Below, one piece after another: positions 50,461 to 60,880 of a stretch of 64,000 nt of DNA; within the stretch, counting starts at the first letter, position 1; each line of letters starts with the position of its first letter. The stretch lies in assembly GCF_040730185.1 (NCBI RefSeq), contig NZ_CP160402.1:992001-1056000 (forward strand). The letters run 5' to 3'. This DNA comes from Streptomyces sp. Je 1-332 (GTDB lineage: Bacteria > Actinomycetota > Actinomycetes > Streptomycetales > Streptomycetaceae). The position numbers and the translations under genes were made by a program. Below the pieces are notes generated by a model, which searched no databases, had not been told where the DNA came from, and worked only from the letters and a program-made list of their open reading frames with translations.

Positions 50461-51150
50461 ATGAGCATCTTCGGCCACACCTCGGTCATCTTCGATCTCG
50501 ACGGCACCCTCGTGGACAGCGAGCCGAACTACTTCGCGGCCCAGCGCGGGCTGCTCGCCGAGCACGGCATCGACTACACCTGGGCCGAGAACGAGCAGTT
50601 CGTGGGCATCAGCACCCAGGAGACCCTCGCCGTCTGGAAGGACCGGTACGGCATCGACGTACCGGTGGCCGAACTGCTCCCCGAGCTCGACCGCCGCTAT
50701 CTGGAGCTGGCCCGCGCCGACACGCACGTCTTCCCGGAGATGCGGAAGTTCGTGGAGCGGCTGCACGGCGCCGGGGTGCCGATGGCCGTGGCCTCCGGAT
50801 CGTCCCGCGCCGCCATCGAGGCGATCCTCTCCGGAACCGGACTCGACGCGCACCTGACCACGGTCGTCTCGGCCGACGAGGTCGCGCACGGCAAGCCGGC
50901 GCCCGACGTCTTCCTGGCCGCCGCCGCGCGGCTCGGCGCGGACCCGGCCGACTGCGTGGTCCTGGAGGACGCCGCTCCCGGCGCGGTGGCCGCCCACGCG
51001 GCGGGCATGCGCTGCATCGCGATCCCCTACGTCACCGCCCACGCGGACGAACCGGCGTTCGCGTCGGCGGGACTGCTGCTCCGGGGCGGGCAGGCCGAGT
51101 TCACGGCGCAGGCGGCGTGGGACCACCTGGCGGCGCTGACGCGGTCGTAG
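50461..51150 (+). CDS. HAD family hydrolase (beta-phosphoglucomutase-like)
   Basis: A 229-residue HAD-IA protein. Motif I VIFDLDGTLVDSEPNY, cap helices, motif II AVASGSSRAAIEAIL, motif III HGKPAPDVFLAAA, motif IV VVLEDAAPGAVAAH. It probably removes phosphate from a small sugar phosphate. ATG 50461 with GGAG close upstream; longer frame to 50431 has no support. Confidence 0.9.
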   Translation: MSIFGHTSVIFDLDGTLVDSEPNYFAAQRGLLAEHGIDYTWAENEQFVGISTQETLAVWKDRYGIDVPVAELLPELDRRYLELARADTHVFPEMRKFVERLHGAGVPMAVASGSSRAAIEAILSGTGLDAHLTTVVSADEVAHGKPAPDVFLAAAARLGADPADCVVLEDAAPGAVAAHAAGMRCIAIPYVTAHADEPAFASAGLLLRGGQAEFTAQAAWDHLAALTRS

Positions 51151-51274
51151 ACATCGGCGTGCGTAGCCGCCGTCGCGGTCCGTCACGTCGCGATGGCACC
51201 GACCGCCCAGGCACGCGGCTCATGCGCCGTCAGCGCGCTGCCGAGACCTGTGCCGGGCCCGGTCAGGGGTCCCG

Positions 51275-51907
51275 TCAGTACATGATCCCCACGAGGCCGT
51301 CCCCCCGTTCCGCGCAGACGAGTCCGCCCGCGCAGCAAGCGCCCCAGCTGCCGGAATCGGGGCCGAAAAGAGTGACCCGCTCCCAGTGCTCCGCGGTCGG
51401 CCTCGCCCGCGAGAGGCGCAGGCCCAGTTCGTCCACGGCGACCTCCGCGGGAGGCGGCCCGCCGGATGACGCGACGGCCCCGGGCAGTACGGCCACGATC
51501 TCCGCGGCGGGATAGCCGAAGAGGTCTATGTCGTCCCAGGCCACCGGGGTAGCCCCCGGGTGCTCCGTCCCGCCCGTCCGGGCCCGCGCCTGGATCTCCA
51601 CGCGGGCCAGCCGGTCCGTGACGCCGGGGCCGCCGCCGCCGAAGGCCAGGAGGACGCCGTCGAGGTCGGCGTCGAAGCTCCACTCGGGTTCGAAGAGGAG
51701 GCCGCCGAGCCAGGCGTCGTGCGCGTGCCGGAGCTCCACGTACTGGTCCAGGGTCAGCCCCATGCACTGCCGGTGGTGCGTGACCCGGTCGGGCGGCAGC
51801 AGTTCGAGGACCTCGCCGGGTGTCATCCCGAACTTCAACAGCCCGGCGCCGCCCGGCAGTTCTACGCCGACTTCTCGCAACAACTCCAACATTGCACCAT
51901 TGTTCAC
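51275..51907 (-). CDS. Hypothetical protein, 210 residues
   Basis: I do not recognise the family. Soluble, acidic, no signal peptide. It has LLKFGMTPGEVLELLPPDRV, a His-rich stretch (RVTHHRQCMG), EWSFDADLDGVLLAFGGGGP and a C-terminal CCAGGLVCAERGDGLVGIMY. The start is GTG 51907 or ATG 51892 (five codons later); neither has a strong ribosome site. No operon partner is obvious. Confidence 0.75.
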   Translation of the reverse strand: MNNGAMLELLREVGVELPGGAGLLKFGMTPGEVLELLPPDRVTHHRQCMGLTLDQYVELRHAHDAWLGGLLFEPEWSFDADLDGVLLAFGGGGPGVTDRLARVEIQARARTGGTEHPGATPVAWDDIDLFGYPAAEIVAVLPGAVASSGGPPPAEVAVDELGLRLSRARPTAEHWERVTLFGPDSGSWGACCAGGLVCAERGDGLVGIMY

Positions 51908-51995
51908 CCGTTGACCCAGGTGGCAAGGCTGTTGACGAGATCACACAGAAACCGGTTGCACGGGCGTCGGTCGGCGGCGGTCGGCGGTCAGCGGG

Positions 51996-52073
51996 TCAGG
52001 ACTGAGGGCGGCTGCCGTGGTTGGCCGCGTGCTTACGGCGTGCCTTCTTCTTGCGGCGTCGCTTCGATGACAT
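51996..52073 (-). CDS. 50S ribosomal protein bL37
   Basis: A 25-codon gene: MSSKRRRKKKARRKHAANHG then SRPQS. The ANHG-x-RP end and the basic start match bL37, a tiny actinobacterial ribosomal protein found in mycobacterial 50S structures. ATG 52073 is preceded by AAGGGG at six bases. A palindrome TGCCGC-AG-GCGGCA (52096-52109) lies 22 bp upstream and may form a leader hairpin. It is too short for ordinary ORF listing. Confidence 0.85.
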   Translation of the reverse strand: MSSKRRRKKKARRKHAANHGSRPQS

Positions 52074-52250
52074 GCGTTTCCCCTTTTCACTGGTTTGCCG
52101 CAGGCGGCATTTCGGTCTTTTTCTACCGTTTCATAGAGCGACCCGACCGGCGACACAGGCGGGCAGACCTGCGGGCTGGGTGGCGCGCGTGGCGCTCGGC
52201 GATGCGGAACAGGGCGGCGGGGGCGCGGCCCGCGCTCCCCTACTAGGCGG

Positions 52251-52538
52251 ATGGACGAGGTGGAGGGTGGTTTCCTGCAGATGGCTCGCGGTCGCGGCAT
52301 GACCTGGCCGGAGATCGCCTTCGGCCTGGGCCTGGGCACTCCGCAGGCCGCCAGGCGGCGCTACGTACGGCTGGCCGGCCGTACGGCGACCGGCGACCGA
52401 ACCGGAGGCCCGCGCCTACGGGCCACTCGTAGCCGACGGCTTGCGGGGCGTTCCACTCCGCGGCAAGGGCGGGGTGGTCGTATCCGGCAGGGCAGAGCGC
52501 CGAAGCTCCCTGTACGATCGCTCCCGCCATGCAGATGA
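52251..52538 (+). CDS. Doubtful HTH-like small ORF
   Basis: A 95-residue frame. Residues 11-42 (MARGRGMTWPEIAFGLGLGT, QAARRRYVRL) resemble the helix pair of small streptomycete DNA-binding proteins in which a wrapped W-x-x-I-A motif precedes a QAA-RY turn. The remainder is Arg-rich and unlike a folded domain, and the frame runs into the next gene. It may be a fragment of a larger gene. Confidence 0.35.
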   Translation: MDEVEGGFLQMARGRGMTWPEIAFGLGLGTPQAARRRYVRLAGRTATGDRTGGPRLRATRSRRLAGRSTPRQGRGGRIRQGRAPKLPVRSLPPCR

Positions 52539-53308
52539 ATGCCAACTACACCAGTCTCGTCGCGGTCGGCGACTCCTTCACCGAGGGCATGTCGGACCTG
52601 CTGCCCGACGGCAGCTACCGCGGCTGGGCGGATCTGCTCGCCGCGCGGATGGCTGCCGCCACCCCCGGTTTCCGGTACGCGAACCTCGCGGTGCGCGGGA
52701 AACTCATCGCTCAGATCGTGGCCGAGCAGGTGGACGTCGCGGCAGCCATGCAGCCCGATGTGATCACCCTGGTGGGCGGCCTCAACGACACGCTGCGGCC
52801 CAAGTGCGACATGGTCCGCGTGCACGCGCTCCTGGATGAGGCGGTCGAACGCCTCGCCCCGGCCTGCAAGCAGCTCGTCCTGATGCGCAGCCCTGGCCGT
52901 AGCGGTCCCGTGTTCCAGCGTTTCCGCCCGCGCATGGAGGAACTCTTCGTCCACATCGACGAGTTGGCCGCGCGGCACGGGGCCACGGTCGTGGACCTGT
53001 ACGGATCTGCCGCGCTCGGCGACCAGCGCATGTGGGACGTGGACCGGCTGCATCTGACGGCCGAGGGCCACCGCAGGGTCGCCGAAGCGGTGTGGCAGTC
53101 CCTCGGCTACGCCCCCGAGGACGACTGGCAGACTCCGCTCCCGGCCGGCACCCCACTGAACTGGCCGGCCCGGCGAGCGGCCGACCTCCGTTTCGCCAGG
53201 CAACACCTGGCCCCCTGGATCGCCCGCCGCCTCACAGGCCGCTCGTCCGGAGACGGCCTCCCGGCCAAGCGCCCTGATCTGCTGCCGTACGAGGATCCGC
53301 GGACGTAA
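52529..53308 (+). CDS. SGNH/GDSL hydrolase
   Basis: A 259-residue esterase/lipase. Block I VAVGDSFTEGMSD with the nucleophile Ser, block II Gly in ANLAVRGK, block III VGGLNDTL with the oxyanion Asn, and block V DVDRLHLTAEGH with catalytic Asp and His. No signal peptide. It should hydrolyse an acyl ester in the cytoplasm. The stop lies in the first unit of an 18-bp tandem repeat. Confidence 0.92.
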   Translation: MQMNANYTSLVAVGDSFTEGMSDLLPDGSYRGWADLLAARMAAATPGFRYANLAVRGKLIAQIVAEQVDVAAAMQPDVITLVGGLNDTLRPKCDMVRVHALLDEAVERLAPACKQLVLMRSPGRSGPVFQRFRPRMEELFVHIDELAARHGATVVDLYGSAALGDQRMWDVDRLHLTAEGHRRVAEAVWQSLGYAPEDDWQTPLPAGTPLNWPARRAADLRFARQHLAPWIARRLTGRSSGDGLPAKRPDLLPYEDPRT

Positions 53309-53354
53309 GCGCGTCGGGGGACGTAAGAGCATCGGGGGCCGTAAGCGCGTCGGG
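53301..53354. repeat. 18-bp tandem repeat (x3)
   Basis: Units GACGTAAGCGCGTCGGGG (53301), GACGTAAGAGCATCGGGG (53319) and GCCGTAAGCGCGTCGGGC (53337). The first supplies the stop codon of the SGNH gene, and every unit carries TAA in the same frame. Confidence 0.85.
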
Positions 53355-53376
53355 CGCGCAGGCGGTCACGGCTCGG

Positions 53377-53540
53377 GTTACGTGCTTTCCCTGGCCGTGT
53401 CGGCGCATAGGGCCAGCTCCTGGGCGAGGGCTTCCATGGCGTGGGCGAAGGACCGCAGCTGATCGTCCGGCGCCGGTGACGAGCCTCGGCGCGGCCGCTC
53501 CCACAGCCGTGCCGAGTATGGCCGCCAGGGCTTGGTCCAT
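53377..53540 (-). pseudogene. Possible broken small gene
   Basis: A minus-strand start at 53540 gives MDQALAAILGTAVGAAAPRL, plausible coding; from about 53470 a different frame gives DDQLRSFAHAMEALAQELAL then CADTAREST and a stop at 53377. A single-base frame change would join the two into a small helical protein, 34 bp after the next gene upstream. I cannot prove it. Confidence 0.35.
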
Positions 53541-53574
53541 CTCCGTACCTCGCCCCCCCGGGTGCCGCGCGCCC

Positions 53575-53925
53575 CTACTCCTCCACCTCGTCCTCGAAAT
53601 GCAGCGCGATGGACTGCAGCACGTCCGCCGACGTCACGTCCGTGCGGCCCTCGTCGTGGGCCTCGGCCAGTTGTGCGAAGGAGAAGGCGAAGGCCGACGT
53701 GATCTGCTCGATGACCGGGCTCAGTTCTCGGCCCACCACCTCGGCCACTTCGATCGCGGTGGCGTCGGCGGGGATTTCGATGCGTGGCAGCATCTCCTCG
53801 AGCATCGCGCCGACCGCGCCGCTGGGTTCGACCTCGCCGTCCGGGTTCTCACGTACCTGTCGGCGCATCTCGATCGCCTCGGTCAGGATGCCCACAACTC
53901 TTTGGATGATCTCGCGCTGCTCCAT
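53575..53925 (-). CDS. Hypothetical helical protein, 116 residues
   Basis: Acidic and helical, without a recognised family: MEQREIIQRVVGILTEAIEM, AVGAMLEEMLPRIEIPADAT, FAFSFAQLAEAHDEGRTDVT and a Glu-rich end. Clean codon pattern and a good start support a real gene. It precedes the doubtful frameshifted gene on the same strand, so the two may once have been an operon. Confidence 0.75.
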   Translation of the reverse strand: MEQREIIQRVVGILTEAIEMRRQVRENPDGEVEPSGAVGAMLEEMLPRIEIPADATAIEVAEVVGRELSPVIEQITSAFAFSFAQLAEAHDEGRTDVTSADVLQSIALHFEDEVEE

Positions 53926-54080
53926 GCCATGAAGCCTAGACGTAGGCGGATCAACGGGAGTTGCGGCACAGCCGGGGCGCAGGCAGGTGCGGGGCCCGGT
54001 TTCGGCAAACCGGCCGGTGGGCGGGCGTTGTCAGTGGTCGGTGGCACGATGTGTGGACCGGGCCAAGAGGGGGCGGGTGC

Positions 54081-54305
54081 ATGGGTACTTGGGATGTCGG
54101 TCCGTTCGACAACGACACCGCGGCGGATTTCTGCGGGGACTTCGACGAAGCACCTGAGGGGGATCGGCTCGGACTTGTCCGTGTCGCGCTGGACGAAGCC
54201 GCCGGCGGCGAGGAGCTCGACGCCGATGTCGCCGAGACGGCCGTGGCCGCCGCCGCTCTGGTCGCCGCGCAGTGTCCCGGCGGGGAGCCCGTCGACCCGG
54301 TCTAA
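54081..54305 (+). CDS. DUF4259 protein, truncated
   Basis: Opens MGTWDVGPFDNDTAADFCGD, the hallmark of DUF4259, and ends at AAALVAAQCPGGEPVDPV after 74 residues. Family members I recall run to about 130 residues. ATG 54081 follows AGGGGGCGGG. The next 112 bp continue as a decayed remnant in another frame. The product may be non-functional. Confidence 0.75.
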   Translation: MGTWDVGPFDNDTAADFCGDFDEAPEGDRLGLVRVALDEAAGGEELDADVAETAVAAAALVAAQCPGGEPVDPV

Positions 54306-54417
54306 CGTGGACGCGTTGCGGCGTGTGCTGCAGGGCCCCGCGCGAGACCCGGTGGAGCCGGTGAGTGATCGCCGTCGCGGCGGGCCGCACCGCGCGTCCT
54401 GGACGATGCTCCAATGA
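54306..54417 (+). pseudogene. Frame-shifted 3' remnant of the DUF4259 gene
   Basis: After the early stop a different frame reads NVDALRRVLQGPARDPVEPV and ends with a Trp-containing tail (SWTMLQ), similar to the ALRRVL-W end of full-length DUF4259 proteins. About 40 central residues are missing, so an internal deletion with frame change is likely. Confidence 0.5.
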
Positions 54418-54468
54418 CCTGCGCTTTCCGGACTGTAGGGACGGTCAAAGAGCAGGTCGGGCGGCAGG

Positions 54469-54482
54469 TAAACTCCGTACAC
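54469..54482 (+). promoter_or_regulatory. purB -10 element, possible leaderless start
   Basis: TAAACT (54469-54474) lies eight bases before the GTG start of purB, and no ribosome site is present between. A start of transcription at or next to the GTG is likely. The -35 region is not clear. Confidence 0.45.
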
Positions 54483-55925
54483 GTGACTGTCGCGCCTGCA
54501 AAGCCCCGTATCCCGAACGTCCTCGCCGGGCGTTACGCCTCCGCCGAGCTCGCCACCCTCTGGTCGCCCGAGCAGAAGGTCAAGCTGGAGCGTCAGCTCT
54601 GGCTCGCCGTCCTGCGGGCGCAGAAGGACCTGGGGATCGAGGTGCCGGACGCCGCCCTCGCCGACTACGAGCGGGTCGTCGACGACGTCGACCTCGCCTC
54701 GATCGCCGAGCGCGAGAAGGTAACGCGCCATGACGTGAAGGCCCGCATCGAGGAGTTCAACGCGCTCGCCGGGCACGAGCAGGTCCACAAGGGCATGACC
54801 TCCCGCGACCTGACCGAGAACGTGGAGCAGTTGCAGGTCCGCCTCTCCCTGGAGCTGGTGCGCGACCGCACCGTCGCGGTGCTCGCGCGCCTCGGGAAGC
54901 TCTCGGGCGAGTACGCCGAGCTGGTCATGGCGGGCCGCTCGCACAACGTGGCCGCGCAGGCGACGACCCTGGGCAAGCGCTTCGCGACGACCGCCGACGA
55001 GCTGCTCGTCGCGTACCGCCGCGTGGACGACCTGCTGCGCCGCTACCCCCTGCGCGGCATCAAGGGCCCCGTCGGCACGGCTCAGGACATGCTCGACCTG
55101 CTCGGCGGCGACGCCGAGAAGCTCACCGACCTCGAGCAGCGGATCGCCGGGCACCTCGGCTTCGACCGCGCGTTCACCTCGGTCGGCCAGGTCTACCCCC
55201 GCTCCCTGGACTACGAGGTCGTCACCGCCCTGGTGCAGCTCGCCTCCGGCCCCTCGTCGCTGGCCAAGACCATCCGTCTGATGGCCGGGCACGAGCTCGT
55301 CACCGAGGGCTTCAAGCCGGGCCAGGTCGGCTCGTCCGCGATGCCGCACAAGATGAACACCCGCTCCTGCGAGCGTGTGAACGGCCTCACCGTCATCCTG
55401 CGCGGCTACGCGTCGATGACCGGCGAGCTGGCGGGCGACCAGTGGAACGAGGGCGACGTCTCCTGCTCGGTCGTACGCCGTGTCGCACTGCCTGACGCGT
55501 TCTTCGCGCTGGACGGGCTCCTTGAGACCTTCCTGACGGTGCTCGACGAGTTCGGCGCCTTCCCCGCCGTCGTCGCGCGTGAGCTGGACCGCTACCTCCC
55601 CTTCCTCGCCACGACCAAGGTCCTGATGGCCTCGGTGCGGGCCGGCGTCGGCCGCGAGGAGGCCCACGAGGCCATCAAGGAGAACGCCGTCGCCTCGGCG
55701 CTGGCGATGCGGGAGCAGGGCGCCGAGCGCAACGAACTCCTCGACAAGCTCGCCGCCGACTCCCGGATCCCGCTGGACCGCGCCGAGCTGGACGCCCTCA
55801 TGGCCGACAAGCTGTCGTTCACGGGTGCGGCGAGCGACCAGGTCTCCGCCGTCGTCGCGCAGATCGAGGTGCTGCTCAAGGAGCACCCGGAGGCCGCCGC
55901 CTACACCCCGGGCGCCATTCTCTGA
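54483..55925 (+). CDS. purB: Adenylosuccinate lyase
   Basis: A 480-residue fumarase/aspartase superfamily enzyme acting twice in purine synthesis: SAICAR to AICAR, and adenylosuccinate to AMP, each releasing fumarate. The superfamily signature appears as GSSAMPHKMNTRSCERVNGL; MTSRDLTENVEQLQVRLSL and GRSHNVAAQATTLGKRFA mark the active site. The frame is open to 54414, but homologues begin near PRIPNVLAGRYAS, so GTG 54483 is best. Confidence 0.96.
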   Translation: MTVAPAKPRIPNVLAGRYASAELATLWSPEQKVKLERQLWLAVLRAQKDLGIEVPDAALADYERVVDDVDLASIAEREKVTRHDVKARIEEFNALAGHEQVHKGMTSRDLTENVEQLQVRLSLELVRDRTVAVLARLGKLSGEYAELVMAGRSHNVAAQATTLGKRFATTADELLVAYRRVDDLLRRYPLRGIKGPVGTAQDMLDLLGGDAEKLTDLEQRIAGHLGFDRAFTSVGQVYPRSLDYEVVTALVQLASGPSSLAKTIRLMAGHELVTEGFKPGQVGSSAMPHKMNTRSCERVNGLTVILRGYASMTGELAGDQWNEGDVSCSVVRRVALPDAFFALDGLLETFLTVLDEFGAFPAVVARELDRYLPFLATTKVLMASVRAGVGREEAHEAIKENAVASALAMREQGAERNELLDKLAADSRIPLDRAELDALMADKLSFTGAASDQVSAVVAQIEVLLKEHPEAAAYTPGAIL

Positions 55926-55938
55926 GCGTCTGGCCCGG

Positions 55939-56616
55939 TCAGCCTGCGGACCGGTGCTCGCCCTTGCGCGCCCTGCGGATCCGCAGTGCGACAAAGGCGA
56001 GCACCGCGAGCACGGCCACGGCGATGACGCCCTTGGAGTACAGGCCGACCAGGTCGCTGACCTGGTGCCAGCGCGCGCCGAGCGCGTGGCCGATCAGGAT
56101 GAACGCGGCGTTCCAGATGAGGCTGCCCGCGGTCGTCAGGGCAAGGAAGACGGGCAGGCGCATCCGTTCGATGCCCGCGGGTAGCGAGATCATGCTGCGG
56201 AAGATCGGGATCATCCGGCCGAAGAAGACCGCCTTCGTGCCGTGCCGTGCGAACCACTTCTCCGTGCGCTGGATGTCGGACGCCTTCACGAGCGGGAGAC
56301 GGGCCGCAATGGCCACGGTTCGCTCCCTGCCGAGCAGCGCACCGATCGCGTAGAGCGCGAGGGCGCCGATCACGGAGCCCGCCGTGGTCCAGATCAGGGC
56401 CTCGACGACCCCGAACTTGCCCTGGCTCGCGGCGAAGCCGGCGAGGGGCAGGATCACCTCGCTGGGCAGTGGCGGGAAGAGGTTCTCCAGGGCGATGGCC
56501 AATCCGGCGCCGGGGGCGCCGAGCGAGTCCATCATGTCGGTGGCCCAGCCCGCGATGCCGCCGGTGGGCGCGTCGTTCCCGGCGGCGGACGCATGGTGCG
56601 CGGCAGTGAGGATCAT
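55939..56616 (-). CDS. DedA family membrane protein
   Basis: A 225-residue membrane protein with the DedA pattern: ENLFPPLPSEVILPLAGFAA, then WFARHGTKAVFFGRMIPIFR and SLPAGIERMRLPVFLALTTA. DedA proteins act in lipid carrier flipping and membrane homeostasis. A -10-like TAGCGT sits seven bases before ATG 56616 with no ribosome site, another candidate leaderless start. It converges with purB after 13 bp. Confidence 0.92.
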   Translation of the reverse strand: MILTAAHHASAAGNDAPTGGIAGWATDMMDSLGAPGAGLAIALENLFPPLPSEVILPLAGFAASQGKFGVVEALIWTTAGSVIGALALYAIGALLGRERTVAIAARLPLVKASDIQRTEKWFARHGTKAVFFGRMIPIFRSMISLPAGIERMRLPVFLALTTAGSLIWNAAFILIGHALGARWHQVSDLVGLYSKGVIAVAVLAVLAFVALRIRRARKGEHRSAG

Positions 56617-56804
56617 GCCTTCGACGCTAGGCACATTGGGCGCACGGCGATATGAGGGGGGCCACAAACGTCGTGTGCCACCGATCATGCGTACGCACAC
56701 CCGGACCCGCCCCGCCGTAGCCGTCCGCTCGTTTGAGAGCAAGAGAGTTCGGAAGAGGCCAAGGTCACAGCCGTGTACGGCACCGAGTGCCAGGGGTTCC
56801 GCCC

Positions 56805-56810
56805 TAGCAT
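56805..56810 (+). promoter_or_regulatory. mutA -10 element
   Basis: TAGCAT ends seven bases before ATG 56818, with no ribosome site between, again suggesting a leaderless mRNA. A -35 element is not clear. Confidence 0.45.
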
Positions 56811-56817
56811 CATGCCC

Positions 56818-58667
56818 ATGACGGTCCTGCCTGACGACGGGCTTTCCCTGGCCGCCGAGTTCCCTGATGCGACCCATGAGCAGTGGCAGCGCCTGGTGGA
56901 AGGCGTGCTGCGCAAATCGGGTAAGGACGTATCGGGGCCGGCCGCCGAGGAAGCGCTGTCCACCGCACTCGAGGACGGGCTCAGCACCCGCCCCCTGTAC
57001 ACCGCCCGAGAAGCCGCGCCTGACGCCGGTTACCCGGGTTTCGCCCCCTTTGTCAGGGGCGGCACCGCCGCGGGCAGTGCCGCGGCCGGCTGGGACGTAC
57101 GGCAGCGGCACGCGGCCACGGACCCCGCGGCCTCGAACGAGACCGTGCTCGCGGACCTGGAGAACGGCGTCACCTCGCTGTGGCTCGGGGTCGGCCCCGG
57201 CGCTCTCCCGGTCTCCGGCATCGAGCGCGCCTTGGAGGGCGTCTTCCTCGACCTGGCGCCGGTGGCCATGGACGCGGGCGCCGAATTCGAGCCCGCGGCA
57301 CGCGAGTTGTTCCGGCTGTACGAGGAGCGGGGCATCCCGAAGGACTCCGCGCGCGGCACGCTCGGCGCGGACCCCCTCGGCCATGAGGCCCGCACCGGCG
57401 AGCGGCTCGACCCGGCCGCCGCGATCGAACTGGCCCGGCTGTGCGGCCAGGAGTATCCGAACCTCCGCGCGCTGACCGTCGACGCCCTGCCGTACCACGA
57501 GGCGGGTGGCTCGGCCGGGCAGGAGCTCGGCGCGTCCCTCGCCACGGCGGTCGCCTACCTGCGCGAGCTGACCGAGGCGGGGCTCACGGTCGATGCGGCC
57601 TGCGCCCAGCTGGAGTTCCGGTACGCGGCCACCGCCGACCAGTTCCTGACCATCGCGAAGCTGCGGGCGGCCCGGCGGCTCTGGGCGCGCGTGGCCGAGG
57701 TCTGTGGAGCACCGGACGCGGGGGCGCAGCGTCAGCACGCCGTGACGTCGCCGGTGATGATGTCGCGCCGCGACCCGTGGGTGAACATGCTGCGCACGAC
57801 GGTGGCCTGCCTGGGCGCGGGCGTCGGCGGCGCGGATTCGGTGACGGTCCTGCCGTTCGACCACTCGCTCGGCCTGCCGGACGCGTTCGCGCGCCGCATC
57901 GCCCGCAACACCTCGACGATCCTCCTGGAGGAGTCGCATCTCGCCCGCGTGATCGACCCCGCGGGCGGCTCCTGGTACGTGGAGCGGCTCACCGACGAAC
58001 TGGCCCACGCGGGCTGGGAGTTCTTCCAGGAGATCGAGCGCGCGGGCGGCCAGGCCGCGGCACTGCGCTCCGGCCTTATCGGCGAACGCCTCGCCGCCAC
58101 CTGGGCCGAGCGCAGCGAGAAGCTGGCCAAGCGGCGTGAACCGATCACCGGCGTCAGCGAGTTCCCGAACCTGACGGAGCGTCCGGTCGAACGCGAGGCC
58201 CCGCCCGCCGAGGCGTCCGGCGGCCTGCCGCGCGTGCGCCGCGACGAGGCGTACGAGATCCTGCGTTCCCGCTCGGACGCGCACCTCGCCTCGACGGGGG
58301 CCCGCCCCCGGGTGTTCGTCGCCGCGCTCGGCCCCGCAGCCGCGCACACCGCGCGGGCCTCCTTTGCGTCGAACCTCTTCCAGGCGGGCGGCATCGAGGC
58401 CGTACACGACCCGGCGACGGTGGACGCGACGACGGTCGCCGACGCGTTCAAGGCCAGCGGAGCCACGGTGGCGTGCATCTGCTCCAGCGACGCGCTCTAC
58501 GAGGAGCAGGCCGACGAGGTCGCCGCCGCCCTCAAGTCGGCAGGCGCGGGGCGGGTGTTCCTCGCGGGGCGGCCCGCCGAGCGCCCCGGCGTCGACGCGT
58601 ACGTCTTCGCGGGCTGCGACGCCGTGTCCGTGCTCTCCTCCACCCTCGACCACATGGGAGTGGCGTA

Positions 58668-58668
<1 letters not shown>
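56818..58668 (+). CDS. mutA: Methylmalonyl-CoA mutase small subunit
   Basis: A 616-residue small (non-catalytic) subunit. It opens [20 protein letters not shown], has a TIM-barrel half (e.g. [24 protein letters not shown] region, [37 protein letters not shown]) and a C-terminal flavodoxin-like half without the B12 His motif (here [20 protein letters not shown]), as expected. Together with MutB it interconverts methylmalonyl- and succinyl-CoA. ATG 56818 is favoured; ATG 56812 is in frame. Overlap with mutB is TAATG. Confidence 0.95.
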
Positions 58669-60878
<2,210 letters not shown>

Positions 60879-60880
60879 GC

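Noticed and set aside
56617..56817. Cobalamin riboswitch before the methylmalonyl-CoA mutase genes
   Set aside because: I looked for B12-box-like sequence and long paired leaders; none is visible, and the mRNA seems to start next to the ATG.
55939..58653. 904-codon minus-strand frame running from DedA through mutA
   Set aside because: Only its last 225 codons (DedA) are real; the rest is the mirror of mutA.
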